Both the position numbers and the translations under genes were made by a program. Below, one piece after another: positions 21,560-33,556 of a stretch of DNA of 64,000 nt. The notes under the pieces were generated by a model. That model did no database searches. It worked only from the letters and a program-made list of their open reading frames with translations, and was not told the DNA's origin. Source of the stretch: Tetmemena sp. SeJ-2015 (taxonomy: Eukaryota; Ciliophora; Spirotrichea; Sporadotrichida; Oxytrichidae). How positions within the stretch are numbered: the first letter of the stretch is position 1; the number at the start of each line of letters is the position of its first letter. Where the stretch lies: the NCBI GenBank assembly GCA_027382625.1, contig JAJKFJ010022319.1, positions 186,001 to 250,000 of the forward strand, given 5' to 3'.

Positions 21560-24340
21560 GATGAGTAGGAAGAAAAGCACTCTTCAGTAATTTGACAGTT
21601 CATAAATTTTGAGTCCCTAAAAAGCAAAAATAGCTAGATCTCTCGAAAAACTAAAAAGAATTCAGTCGGGTATAGCTTTAAACGGATAGTAAGCTCCCTT
21701 GGTCCTTAATGAAATGTTTGACCCTCATGAGCAAAGAATTGAGGTACAAAGAATACTCAACTAGAGTTAACTATAATAAATATGCAACTCTTTAGTATCA
21801 ATTGTTATTATAAAATCTCCGAAGTCGTAGGGATAAATCATTTATAGCGAAAAGATTTAAGACATAAAGAAAAGCAGCCTTCAAAATAATGCCAACAATC
21901 CAAATAATAAAACCCCTACTTTTTCTCAAAAATAAAATTAAGTACTTCTAAAGAGAGATACCATTAGAAGTAATCAGAATAATAAAAATGAAAAGGTTTT
22001 AGGGATTTAGAAACTGGATATCATGGGTTCAGAAAATCAGAAATAATACTTTTTGTCCCACGATTTTAATTTAATAATTTGATAAGGACGTCAAAGTTTC
22101 ATCCTCAAATTTTAATTTAATTAAATAATAAAAGCTCATTATTTTCATTACAATTGAAGTTATTTATTTGTAAATTAGTCATTTTCGTAGGGTGGATATC
22201 ACGACCCTCAACTGAGGAGAATCCTTTCAAAGAAGAGTGGTGTTCTAGGTGAGAGCGGAAATCTTTAAATATAAATGCAAGTAAGCGGAGCATATGGGTA
22301 TCCTCTTAGAATAGAAACCCTAGAAAGCAACTCTTCTAAGAACATGGCAAGGACTTTTGATACAGTCACAACAAAGAATGATAATCTCAGGCAACACCCC
22401 AGATATGATGGCATCAATATCTCTTTAATTTGAATGTATTTTTAATCCAGTAGATTAGCTTTGCACACTCCCTATCCCAGGAGCAGCATTCACTGCGTAA
22501 ATCCCAAATTGTCCATCACTCATCCAGTCAGTTCAAAAATGAGTTTTAAAGGAATTAGACGCTCATTAATTATTATATTAATTTAATGCCAAAAGGCTTT
22601 CTTAGCAATAGCAGTAGAGTAAGGAGGTGTTTCTCACTAATTTGAACCTAGATTAGCAAACTAGCTCGATCTAGAATAAAAGAGAGAGTATTGAATCCTA
22701 AAATATGATGCACGTTATGGTAGATTTGTAGGATAGTCAATTAGCTCCGAAAGAACTTAATTAAACTATTATAAAGTAAATCAGTGTTTCATTTTCTTTG
22801 GTTTTAAATTTAAGAAGGAAGTCAGGATTAAGATCTCTATTAAGATCTGCAGTAAGAGCCATCACGGTAGTTCAACCTAATTGAGGAGTAGAATCGCAAG
22901 ATAGCAGAGCAAGAAGGAGAAACTGCTATAGTGATATGCGATTCAAACCAGCAGAATTAATAAATGATCACTAACTAGTCTTACAACTCAATAATGGCTT
23001 TAAGATCGAGCAATCACATGCACTCCTATCTCTCTCACAAATATTTATTTAAAGTTATATTTTGATGTAAATAACGTAGATAGGAATCCGGCTATTTTAT
23101 TAGCAGAATAGAAAAAGCACTAGCAAGATGGAATGGGTATGAAGCATTAAGGAATTCAGGATGTCAAATTCAACAAATCGTTCAACATAAATTTGATTAG
23201 AAATAGAAGAGAAATTGAGCGGAGATAGAAGATTGAAGCACATCCTATCAATAAAGGAGGAGTTGCACTGTAGTATTTAGACTTTAGTGCACTTCATCAA
23301 GATAGAACTAGTTTTTTATTTTTATAAACTGATGGATTTAACTCTCCATAATAAACTGAAATTTAAGCCACAACTTTTAGCTCTCCAAATAATTTAGGAG
23401 AAATTCAAGCCATCAATCCATAGCATATAAGCTCAGGTTTTCAGACTAAGAGTGGATATATCAATAAGCAGAGGAAGCTAAGATAATTAGAAATTGAGAA
23501 GACTATTACTAGTATGAATCTTCACAACCAAGTAAGTGCTGCAAAGATAATGGGTAAGAATATTTACCCTCCCAAGGAAAGACTATCATTTGTTTTAATT
23601 AAATAAATCAAATTAGAGATTCCTAAGACAGCAAATTAATATTTTTATAAAGTTAAATGCAAGTTAATCAGGCTACTTCTCCTCATTATATATAAAATAA
23701 TAAATGCAAATAAATTCTGAAAGCTTAATTTTAGAAAGATGTTTTATCATTTAGAATATTTTTGAATGCCATATTTTCCTATAATTATTAGCCAACTAGC
23801 CTTTACACATCACAATCAAAGAAAAGACAATTTAAAGATAATGAGGAGAAACATTACCACACGCAGAAGCAGAAAATGGTTGTAGGGATTATAAATTCAC
23901 CTAGCTCAAATATAAGACTCGAAGATGGAGAAGACAAATATTAATTTTATATTACTATGGAAAATAAGTTTATGATGAAGTTAAATCTATATGATAAAAA
24001 CTATGATAGTTTGATTTTGACAACCAAAGAAATCAAGATTTGATGATGAGCAACTCAGACATCCACCAAGAAGGAAACTAAGTCGTCAACATAATAATGA
24101 GGAAGAGAAACTCCCTTATCTCTTAGAATATTTTATTAGAAGTAAATCATTACCGAGGAGTAGCGACGGTAATCTCATAACAGAAGCAGCAGTGCTTATA
24201 GTGGCTACGAGAAAGGAATACAGAGGAGATCTAAATAAATCAGTGGTCAGATGAACATCTCCAGTGGAAGACTAAGTAGCAATACTAGGAGCAAACTTGG
24301 AGCTAATGTTCAAATAAGGAAGGATATCACTTTATTTTGA
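21560..24340 (+). CDS. Gln/Asn/Ser-rich protein (possibly 3' part of the preceding gene)
   Basis: Starts at ATG 21560 with MSRKKSTLQQFDSSQ, or continues from upstream in the same frame. It ends ...VQIRKDITLF at TGA 24338-24340. Segments such as NGQQAPLVLNEMFDPHEQR, GYHDPQLRRILSKKSG and SSGRLSSNTRSKLG are open between frame changes. Composition is Q, N, S, K, with several spots like NANNPNNKTP. Nothing identifies a function. Exact MDS structure not resolved. Confidence 0.5.
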
Positions 24341-24399
24341 ATTATTCATAGATTTTTTTAATTTGATTAAACTCTTTGTTAAAACATTTCTCATCAGTC

Positions 24400-25662
24400 T
24401 CAATTGCAAGTTTGAAAAATTAAAGTAGAATAATATGTTCACTTCTTATTGAATTTGATATTCTTCTTAGGCTTATCTTTGAACTTCAGCTGATAGTCCT
24501 AAAGTTTTTACAAATCAATTTTCACTCCATTCTGATTGACATAGTTAACAATATTCTCGTAGATGTAGTTATTAACTAACTGTACTAGTGGATCTGATGT
24601 GTAGTTGGGATTTATATTTGCTACTATGTACTTATCGAATAAATCCATCTTTAGCTCTGAGACGCTCTCGATGATATCTGGGCTGATCCAATCGTACATG
24701 TACTCTGATAAGTTAAAGTACTTGTAGCTATTTAGGGCTGTGAGCATGGGTTTCTTCAAAGTTGTGGTCCAGTATTTAGTGACATTGTCTGACGAGAAAT
24801 TAAATGTAAAATATAGAAAGTGAATGAAATAAGAAATTGAACTTGGGATCTTTGGGCTCTATTAAAGTGATGTTGTTTGCTGGTTGGATGTCATAAATCA
24901 AGTAGAAAACTGTATTGTTGCGCAAGCATACACAATTTTAAAGTAATAAGAAAAAGGAAACTTGTTTTAAATACATGGAAATAAAGGGAAGACATAGGAA
25001 CATTAAAACTGATATTTGCAATGATCTCGGTGGGTTTGGTCTTATTATAAATGGTAAAGTTAAGTTCGCACTCTGTACTGTCTTGGGCAAATATTCTTCC
25101 AACGTTTATTTTGTAAGAGTCAATCTTAGTCACTTTAATAGACCAATCACAAGTAAAATTTAATTTAAATGTAAGTATTGCCTGCTCCATAAGCTTCTTT
25201 CATGCCTGGAAAAATTGTGTCCAATACATCAGTAGTGCATTAAATTTGAACGACTTTGCCATTTTAACTTAGAAAGATGAAAGAACTTTTAAATGTGGGA
25301 TTATGCTAATCCAAAAATGTAGTGCTGCTCCATAATGCTTTTGAAAGGGCTTAAACTGATTCTTGCGAGAGAATCAACTGCAAATCATTAATTAAAATTC
25401 TATTAACTTTAAATTAATCTATAAAATCAGATCCTGATTGGTCAACAACAGGCAAAAGCACCTTTTCAAATATCCCATTATAATTCGAAAACACTCTGTA
25501 CTTTTCATATCTTTGATTACCATAGTAATTTGATTACTTCAGGTTTCGTTTTTCCTCTTACAGTAATTATAGATTGATTTAACTTAGAAATATATTAAGT
25601 TGAGTCCTTGATCTGTAATTCATATTATATAACGCTTTATGTATAGAGTTAATTTAATTTAA
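24400..25662 (-). CDS. C-terminal part of a secreted protein locus
   Basis: The minus strand reads KRNLKQSNYYGNQRYEKYR, then IFEKVLLPVVDQSGSDFID, then MKKPMLTALNSYKYFNLSE, and ends with VQLVNNYIYENIVNYVNQNG. Several frame changes mark IESs. It probably completes the signal-peptide-bearing protein encoded at 26060-27394, with which it shares a diverged overlapping segment. The alternating hydrophobic pattern and the C-terminal NYIYENIVNYVNQNGVKIDL type ending faintly recall BPI/LBP lipid-binding proteins; that is a weak guess. Confidence 0.5.
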
Positions 25663-26170
25663 ATCTCTACTGTAACGACTTCATCTTCTACGACATGATC
25701 AACAACTACAACAACATCAAAAACTAAAAACCCAACTTGAAAGTGACCTCTGGAAGAGGCAAGTGCTTAGGATAAGTAACGCATCATTGCATCATTCCCG
25801 ATCAACAGAGCCTCTCTTCACTGACAAGCTCAAAGTGTTACAAAAGTATTCTTGGATTTAAGTACTTTTGAACAGCATTAGTAAAGAGATTAACATCATG
25901 CGCAAGCAAATACCGCACTGACTATAACATCAAGAAGGAGTCTACTCTCACCCATAACTACCCATCTTAACGGGAACAAAAACTAAAAATGGACAAGGCA
26001 TTTCATGGTTCTTCATAAAAATGGTAGGCTGCTCCCTATTAATTTAAAATCCATAGTCAAAATGGCAAAACACCTTTTCAAAATATCACCTTTTTCTAAA
26101 AACTCGTATTTTCATGTCTTTTTGCCATTAAATTTTATTATTAGGTTTCTTTTCCCCTAATTTAAACATT
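25450..26170. repeat. Diverged direct duplication flanking the nested block
   Basis: The copy at about 25450-25640 and the copy at about 26060-26230 share GGCAAAA(G)CACCTTTTCAAA(A)TATC...ACTCTGTACTTTTCAT and GGTTTC(G)TTTTTCC in the same orientation. In the minus-strand protein sense both contain E-(L/I)-x-(I/L)-K-D followed by a (V/I)RGK motif. The second copy has extra stops and frame breaks in the shared region. This looks like a paralogous or decaying MDS copy. Confidence 0.55.
25664..25921 (+). CDS. Opposite-strand coding block nested inside the secreted-protein locus
   Basis: 86 TGA-free codons ending at TGA 25919-25921. The block is GC-richer than its surroundings, Gln-rich at first (HDQQLQQHQKLKTQLES), then ASLHHSRSTEPLFTDKLK and LLNSISKEINIMRKQ, with heptad-like spacing. 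It lies in the gap between the two halves of a minus-strand gene. No start codon is present, so it would be a C-terminal MDS of another gene or a foreign insertion. Plus-strand frames stay open a further ~100 bp (TDYNIKKESTLTHNYPS). Confidence 0.45.
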
Positions 26171-27394
26171 GGGACTCTCACCTTGATCAAATTTAGCTAG
26201 ATTTTAAAAATCCTTAAGGTGAATTTCCATATTCATATTTTTTTTGGAATCTCTTGATACTGTTTCCTTAACTTTCTAAATCGTGAGTTTTTAAAATCCA
26301 GACACATAGTTAGAGCTGATAAAAGGGTTAGTTTGGATTCCACTAGCTTCAGCAGTCTAAAACTTGGTCCATATGTTGTAGTCATCTATTGTGATATTGA
26401 TCTCAGTAAATATAGACTTTCAATAACCATTACGTATATGTATAAATATCTAAGCTGCCTTTTCATGAATTTGTCTAATGAACTCTTTATTATCCTGCAC
26501 TATATTATTTGAGTTCATGAGTGTGTAGTCCTTTATCTTATCTAGAATGTATTTGAAATCATCTATAAAATGATCTTCCTCAGTCCCGTTCTTGTCAAAA
26601 GTAATTTGCAAAGTTGTCTGCTGATAATCATCAATATGCTTCTGATGGTGTAAAATACGATTAAATTATAATGACAAACTAACAAGAGGCACATCAACAT
26701 GAAGAGTACCATTTGGAAACACTGTAAAATTTTAAGCAGTAGAAAGAGATGCATCGCTAAGAATGAAGTTAGTCTTGTAAGTTTTCTCGTTCTAAGTGAG
26801 GTTTGAGGTATCGCTATAAAGGTAAGAGAAATCAAAGACTGTGCCTAACTCTATGGAGAGTTAAATACCTGAGACGTAGTATTTTAATTGCTAAACTGAT
26901 TCGAGTAGCAGGATTCCTGTCTACACGTTTTCGCTGTTAATCTTTAGCACATCTAATCTAAGATATGTAGGATTATTAATATTAGTTTGCATTTTTAGTT
27001 TACTTTTATGTGTTCGAACTTGACATTCAGATACACAGAGTCTCTTAAATCCAAATGATTTAATTATTTAAGAGTCTTAATGATCTTCACTTTCTATTTT
27101 GTAGATAAAAGATTGGCATCCACCCTGTTGAGTTATCTTAAAATTTCTTCTGTAAGCTTGTGAGACAAGCGGGGAATAGTTTCGTCAGCACATTTTGGTA
27201 AAACTAAAGCAATTTTTATTATGAATGATATAAAGTCTTACTGTACTCTTTAGAGCGCCCACTAAATCCGTAGTCACGTAAGGTACGCTGAACTGAGAAT
27301 TAGAATTTCTCTTTTGTAGAGGTCCAGAGTTTAACCTACCCTCAGTTGAAAGGATAAGTAGAAAGATTAAAACTATAAACTTAGGTATTTTCAT
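26060..27394 (-). CDS. Secreted or lumenal protein, N-terminal part
   Basis: ATG at 27392-27394 begins a clear signal peptide (MKIPKFIVLIFLLILSTEG) followed by a mature part SGPLQKRNSNSQFSVPYVTT. Downstream on the minus strand are MDS blocks with many N-glycosylation-type sequons and beta-rich patterns (NFTVFPNGTLHVDVPLVSL, EINITIDDYNIWTKF, NMNMEIHLKDF). IESs cause repeated frame shifts. The protein enters the secretory pathway. The family is uncertain, with a faint likeness to lipid-binding BPI/LBP proteins. Confidence 0.55.
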
Positions 27395-28389
27395 TTTGGA
27401 TCTGAATTTATAATTAAGCTACTCTATAATTTCATTTCTTTAAATTTATATGCAAAGATTACTTAATGTATTCGATAATTCACTTTGAGAAAATAAAATT
27501 CATACCAACCGACATCGCTAACATGAAATCTATTTTAATCGTATTTTGACAATTAAATTTCAGTAACTTGTAAATCTAATAGCTTCTTTAGTTTAGTTTC
27601 AGACTCTTTCTTATCTTCTTTGAATCTACCTTCTTACCATTGAAGGGTTTCTAAATTCAAGAGCCTTATTTTCAAATATTAATAGTGACATATAGAATTG
27701 ATTAGAAGAAGTGATTTATAAGTTGAATAAATGAATAAATATTTTTTCTCAATCATTATATCAGGCAAAAAATATTGAAAAGATTCAAATTTATTTTATT
27801 TTTCTTCATAAATATTTATGCTAATAAATTTAAAGCTCAAAATTGAAGAAATTCAAGTGGTAAAGCCAAAAGAGAGGAAATAAAAAATGAGAAAGCCAAA
27901 AATAAAGTAAAATTGAGAATCAATAAGATAAAAAATATTTTGATTGAATTTAATGAATTAGAAATAACTATTTTGGGGCGGAATTTTCTAGCTTATATTT
28001 AAAACTTATTTGCTGTAGAGTATTATTAGCAACAAAAATCAGATTTTGGTCATCATACCTATTCAAAAACTAGAACTCAAACGCCTTATCAAATTATAAT
28101 GATAATTACAATATGATTTTAAACATGTTCCTTATTAGGGTTCTTGATTTCTATTTTGTGCCATTAATCGTAAAGGTATTCTCCTATATTGCATGAGTAT
28201 AGAATGGTCTTATCTTTTTCATTTAAAATTAGTCATATATTTATTTTTCATAATTACAGGTTGCCACATACAAATGCTAAATAGCAATTAAATTATAGTA
28301 AGTAATTAAGTTATAACAAGTGAAATTATAGGAATTTCTTCAATCTTATAAAAATAAATAAAAAATTTCATTAAAAAATTATGAAATAT
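27395..28389. other. AT-rich intergenic region
   Basis: Nearly 1 kb of very AT-rich sequence between the 5' end of the secreted-protein gene and the 3' end of the F-box gene. No convincing reading frame, repeat or transposon end. One TTTTGGGG occurs near 27973, but a single telomere-like unit is not evidence of a transposon. Confidence 0.5.
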
Positions 28390-29855
28390 TCATTGATCAA
28401 AGGCTAGGATGGAAATTTTAATTAAATGAAGTTAATAAAGTTTTATATTGAATAGCAAATTTTCTTAATATTTTTGGGATCTGCAATAAGAATGCTGATC
28501 ATTCATGTTGCAGATCAAAGATTTGTTTAGGTCCAATATTTCATCGATATCGCCTTAACTATAATGAAGCTAAAGTTAAGATGTATGACTGATAAATCTT
28601 ACTCTTCAAAATAATCAAAGATGGTGTCATATAGTATGACTTATCCCATTTCATTAACTTGTACTATAAAATTTTAGAAAGTACAGAGTAGTGGAAGCTT
28701 TTAGTACTCGCTGATCTTCTCTTTCCTTACAAAATCTAATTTGTCCTCTTCTATATCGTATTTGAAGATTATATTGCAATCCTCTGCTTCTGAATTTGAG
28801 TTTTTATCAGTGATTTCTGAATTAAGAAAAATGTAGATTCTACGATTTTTTAGCATCACACTCTTGAACTAGATCTAAACGTCATTTCATATACTCCCAC
28901 TTAGATTTTAATTTATTTTAATTAGAAATTTAAAATTTATGCCTATCTAAAAGGGCAAAAATAAATCAACAGATTCATTCAAAGATGAATTATTTATTCA
29001 GAACTTAGTAAAAATAAAAAAATTTCAATAAAGAACAGAAAATTTTATGTTCTAACAACAATAGAAAATAAATATTATTAGAATTCAATTTAACAAAAAA
29101 GGAGATATTTTAAATAATAAATAGGTTAAAAAACCTTTTAAAAGTTGAGATGGCTCAAGCATCCCTAATATGTTTTTTATTCGATCCACAATAAAAAAAT
29201 GACAGAAGTGTATTGCATAATTATCATTGTATAGCTCAATAACCAAGAGTAAATGGAAAAGGATAAATAGGTACTTAGAATTGATTACTGAATCATAATT
29301 TATTAAATTATTATAATTAAAGATGATTCTCCTGTCACTGATAAATTCAATTCATTTTAATTGATAGTATAATTAGAATTATAATAAATTTTGAACTTCA
29401 ATAGATTTGTGGGATAAAAGCCTTTACTTTCCAATATTTCTATTGCTGTCTAAATAAAAATACCATATATGATCTTCCCGAATTTAAAGACTTTTAATTG
29501 CTCTTTTTATATTGATAATGGAGATACATCAGTAAAAACTAGCCTTATTTTCGATATGAGTTTCTGATCTATCTTTTTAAAACTGTAGCTTAATTAATAT
29601 AAAAGCCAAAGCTAAAGAGTTAGTCTCTATATATCTTCGTATAAAAACATTATTCACCTATTAAAAAGTATAAGTGAAGATTCTGGGTAAAACTTGAAGA
29701 TAAAAGCGTCGGTTGAGATTCTGGTTCCTCAATAAATCTGTGAAAGGAAGGAAAGATAGTATTTCAAAAAATACTGCTTGTGATCTTACTAATTTGTCTT
29801 TAGAAGTAATCTTTGATTTTTAGATAGTTTTAGATTGTTAGAATTTAGAAGTCAT
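28390..29855 (-). CDS. F-box protein with a kelch-like C-terminal region
   Basis: ATG 29853-29855 gives MTSKFQQSKT, then a plausible F-box FFEILSFLPFTDLLRNQNL followed by NRRFYLQVLPRIFTYTF. Further down, HIWYFYLDSNRNIGK, RRIYIFLNSEITDKNS, then QNFIVQVNEMGQVILYDT and GDIDEILDLNKSLICNM are repeats of a beta-propeller-like type, ending near TGA 28390-28392. F-box proteins recruit substrates to SCF ubiquitin ligases; the target is unknown. The 28.91-29.39 kb stretch is AT-rich with no readable protein and is probably one long IES. Confidence 0.6.
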
Positions 29856-30171
29856 TTTGGATTTCAAATTACTTATTTATATAAAATTTAAATTTGGCTT
29901 GAATAGGTTCGGAAATAATAATTTTTCTTGTTTATTTATTTAAGCATTTTCTTCATGAGATATATTTTGGAGAAAGGAAAATTGAAAAGGGAAATATATG
30001 ATTGAAGTGTTTACGAAGTAAGTTATATAATTTGTAGGAGTGACTTATCAAGGATCCAATTTTGAGAACGTTGATTTATAAAGTCAAGATATAATCTGGG
30101 TTAATATGCTGAATCTATTGGTAATAAGAGTTCAGCTTGAATCGTTAGGAAATAGCTCCTAAGTTAAATTC

Positions 30172-33100
30172 TCAGAGCTTGTCGAGGAAGTTAGATAGAT
30201 CAGGGATGCCAGGCTTCAGGCCCTTTCTCTTTCTGATCTGATCTACTATTTGACCTGATTTTGACGTAGAGTCAAAAGGATCAGAGCCAATTATTTGCCA
30301 GTTAACATTTGTAGAATAATTTGAATCAAGAGGTAATTAATCATAATAAATGGTGAGTGATCGAACACACACTGAGGGAAGGCTTTGCCTTAAGTTGCAG
30401 CTCTCAGGTGTTCAGTAAAGCCAAAAGATTCAGCTACAGGCAGGAAAGCTTTGATAATTGTGGTTGGCTGTCCTTCAACTGGCTCTTCTGCGATGACTGT
30501 GCCTCTTCTTTGACTGATGACTTGATAGATACCTCCGATGACAGAGTCTGGGGCTTGGATTTCACATAAGAAGATTGGCTCCATCAGTCTTGGCTCAGCA
30601 GTTAGCTAAGCGGCATAGACTACTCTGCGCCCTGCTGGGATGATTTGACCTGCTCCTCTGTGGATGGAGTCTGATATGAGATTAACATCCACGATGTTGA
30701 CTCTCATGCCTCTTACTTGCTCTTATGTCATTGCTCCTTCCTTAGTTGCCCACTAGAATGCAGATTTCATGTGGTCCTTGATTTCATGTAGATAAATTCA
30801 TAGTACAAATGCTATTGGAATTATTTGGTCAATCAGTTTTACTAGACTGCTTTGGTTTAATCAACGAGGACGTTAGGGCCGCTTTCTTCAGGTCCAAAGC
30901 ACCATATCTTCTTAGCGTCATTGATATCCCAGTTGAAGTCATCTACTAATTTTCTTGCAAGTTCTTTGGGATCATCCTTTGCAGATAGTTGCTTGCTGTC
31001 GACTTAAAAGCAGAATTCATCTCCAAGAGGTTCTGCGATAGCGTAGATTCTGTTATGCTTGTTGGCTGACTTGGAGAGGCACACTTGAGAGCTAGTTGAC
31101 TATACTGTTTCCATGTAGGAGATTAAAAGTATTAAATTAAAGACAACTGGCTCTGATGCTTCTATGGGGATTTGAGCGTGCTCTCTTTCGAGTTCCTTAA
31201 AGCAAACTTCTAAATGGAGTTCTCCACAACCTGCGAGAATGTGTTCTCCTGTTTCTTCGACTGTATAGCACTGCACAAGAGGGTCTGCCTTTGCTAAACT
31301 CTTGAGTCCTTCGATGAGCTTTGGGAGATCTTGAACATTCTTTGCCTTCACGGCCATTCTGACAACTGGAGACACTGAGTACTTCAAAATGATTAAAGGA
31401 CTCTCATTCATTTATTCATAGGTCTGATATTGTGAGCGTCTTCGAAGTCTGAGATAGTGCCTGACTTCACGAGGTACTTGTCTATGCCCACTAATCCTAT
31501 GGTATTTCCGCAAGGTACTTCTGGGACTGGCTCAACTTTGTTAGCCATCATCAGGACGCATCTTTGAATTGCTTTGACATATAGGTCAGTGGTCTTGCCT
31601 GGTACATAGTTAGGTCCCATAATTCTCACCTTTTGGCCGGCTATAAACTTAAATGAACTTTCTTAATTTGAGCTCTAGCTGTTCCTGAGAAAACTCAATA
31701 AAAATACAAAAATTAATTGACTCTACCGAATGCGTAGAATCTTCCTTTGTCATTACTCTTGACCATCTTTGAAATGTAAACCATGAGAGGGCCATTAGGA
31801 TCGCAATTCTTCATTGCTACCGCGCATGGATCATCGTGAGGACCCTCATAAAGGAATGAGGTTCTGTACCTTTGAGCTTGCTTTGGTGAAGGGAGCTTCT
31901 TGCAAATCATTTCAAACAAGACTTCACCAGCGTTAAGCCATTTCATGAACACTGCTCTGATGAGATCCTTTCTTCTGTACTGCTGTTCTTTATCATTCAA
32001 GGTAATGCGCAAAACCTTGCACATAAACAGATCTTAATAATATACACATGGAGAAGACCTTCTCGATTTCCTCATCTACAGCAATTGCTTTCATCATTTT
32101 GATGATTGGGTCCATTATAAACTCAACAAAGCCTCTTTTGAGTTTTCTGCCGTCTTCTGTTGTCTCTTCAGTAGTCCATCTCTTTTTGACTGAGTCATAG
32201 TAATTATCACCCCAGAGCTTTTTCATCAGAACCTTTTCTTCAATTTTTATTTTTCAATGAATTAATTTAATAAAGAAAAAAAACATTCTAAATATTTTAG
32301 CAATCTCCTAGGTAAAAAAAACTCTCCTAATGACCTTGCTCTTTATCATTTTCCAGGCTTTACTAAATCTGGAGTTGGAGAATTTCTTACTCTTTTATGA
32401 TATTAAGTGCTGCTAAAATTAAAGAATTGGTGAAATTTGTGGCAACCAAGATATGAAAAATTAAATGCTAAATTGTTAAATGGATCTTAATACAAGATAA
32501 AATTTCTTTTTAATTTTAATTTCAATCCGTAAGGATTTGGAATAGTTGCTGTATTAAAAGCAAGATCCATGAATAATTATTTATGCTTATAGGCTGGTTG
32601 TTTGGTCTCAAATATATGATTAATCTTGATTTTAAAGGCAATCTTAAATATGATAGCATATCTGCAGATGTATAAAAGCTTTCTTATTTTCTTCTTCAAT
32701 AAGAATTAATTTAGTAATTTTGAACTTGCTTGAGTATATCTTTGCGAATTTATCGAGAGTGAAAGCCCATCCAAAGAGAGCGGCACCGAAAGCGACATTT
32801 CCTTCTGTAGGGTCAACCTAGAGAGAAAGACCGCCTTCTCCATCTTGCTCGTAAGTGCCGATGACTACATTCACACTTTCAATAACTCTGAGGAAGCGTT
32901 GATACATTTCCTCACCTGAAACTTGCAATTCAAGAATACCTCTGTCAATCTTTAAACAATGAGCTTAATGAGAACAATTTATGATACTTGTTGACCATGA
33001 GGACTGGGATGATTTTTTCTTGCAAGGCTTGTCTGAGAACTGTCTCTGTTTGCACGCACACTCCTTCGATGTAATCGACGACAACTATAACATACCAAAT

Positions 33101-33556
33101 ATCCAATCTCTGATTAAGAAAAGCACGTTGGTTTAAAGCTCCGTCAGTTACTCTTAGAGCGGCTGTTACTTCTGATGAGAAATCAACGTGACCTGGGCAG
33201 TCGATTAAGTTGATCAGAAACTGTTCTACTTTTTCTTCTTGCTGTTCTTCTGAAGCCTATTGGCTTGAATCTTCTGGTTACTTAGCCTTGTTGGCTAGTT
33301 AGTTACTCTTCATCTCATAATAGAGTGAGACGCCAGTGGACTTTATAGTGATTCCTCGGTTTTTCTCCTCCTCACTAGTGTCCATGGCGCACGCACTGCC
33401 TACTTTTTCAAGGGAAATAATTCCGTTGTAGGCTATTAGGGAGTCGGTGAGAGTGGTTTTTCCGTGGTCCACATGCGCTATCACCGACATATTTCTAATG
33501 TTTTCCTGCTTGCTCATTATCTCACACACACTGTCGAGATCAAATTTAGGTGCCAT
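30172..33556 (-). CDS. EEF2: Elongation factor 2 (eEF2)
   Basis: The GTPase that translocates the ribosome. The start [14 protein letters not shown] (33556) leads to G1 [13 protein letters not shown], switch [12 protein letters not shown]3 [12 protein letters not shown], and G4 VNKIDRG across an IES. Downstream: LKKRxxLWGDNY-like [61 protein letters not shown], the diphthamide loop [11 protein letters not shown] with its His, and [20 protein letters not shown] before TGA 30172-30174. All domains are colinear. At least ten IESs interrupt it; the translation is complete once they are removed. A Gln/Glu-rich insert ([17 protein letters not shown]) sits before G3. Confidence 0.98.
30303..30358. 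other. IES in EF2, pointer AGT
   Basis: A 56-bp segment with AGT at 30300-30302 and 30356-30358. Excision gives [18 protein letters not shown], matching eEF2. Confidence 0.9.
30795..30841. other. IES in EF2, pointer TA
   Basis: A 47-bp segment flanked by TA. Removal joins VDQTKAVQ to [13 protein letters not shown]. Confidence 0.8.
31123..31143. other. IES in EF2, pointer AGA
   Basis: A 21-bp segment with AGA at 31120-31122 and 31141-31143. Removal joins IEASEPVV to SYMETVQST. Confidence 0.85.
31387..31418. other. IES in EF2, pointer TCA
   Basis: A 32-bp segment with TCA at 31384-31386 and 31416-31418 and stop codons inside. Removal gives [16 protein letters not shown], exactly the eEF2 sequence. 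Confidence 0.95.
31643..31674. other. IES in EF2, pointer GCT
   Basis: A 32-bp segment with GCT at 31640-31642 and 31672-31674. Removal gives [17 protein letters not shown]. Confidence 0.9.
31697..31723. other. IES in EF2, pointer ACTC
   Basis: A 27-bp segment with ACTC at 31693-31696 and 31720-31723. Removal gives [14 protein letters not shown]. Confidence 0.9.
32025..32049. other. IES in EF2, pointer CACAT
   Basis: A 25-bp segment with CACAT at 32020-32024 and 32045-32049. Removal joins IEKVFSM to [12 protein letters not shown]. Confidence 0.9.
32250..32721. other. Long IES in EF2 (472 bp), pointer AATTTT
   Basis: Flanked by AATTTT (32244-32249, 32716-32721). Removal joins [12 protein letters not shown] to [14 protein letters not shown] with no eEF2 residues lost. 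Very AT-rich, many stops, no coding capacity seen inside. Confidence 0.92.
32953..32989. other. IES in EF2, pointer CTT
   Basis: A 37-bp segment with CTT at 32950-32952 and 32987-32989. It splits the G4 motif; removal gives [15 protein letters not shown]. Confidence 0.95.
33088..33135. other. IES in EF2, pointer TA
   Basis: A 48-bp segment flanked by TA. Removal gives [17 protein letters not shown], the invariant eEF2 sequence. Confidence 0.9.

Noticed and set aside
27965..27980. TTTTGGGG as a sign of a telomere-bearing transposon
   Set aside because: A single unit without a repeat array, terminal repeats or transposase-like ORF nearby. It occurs by chance in AT-rich DNA.
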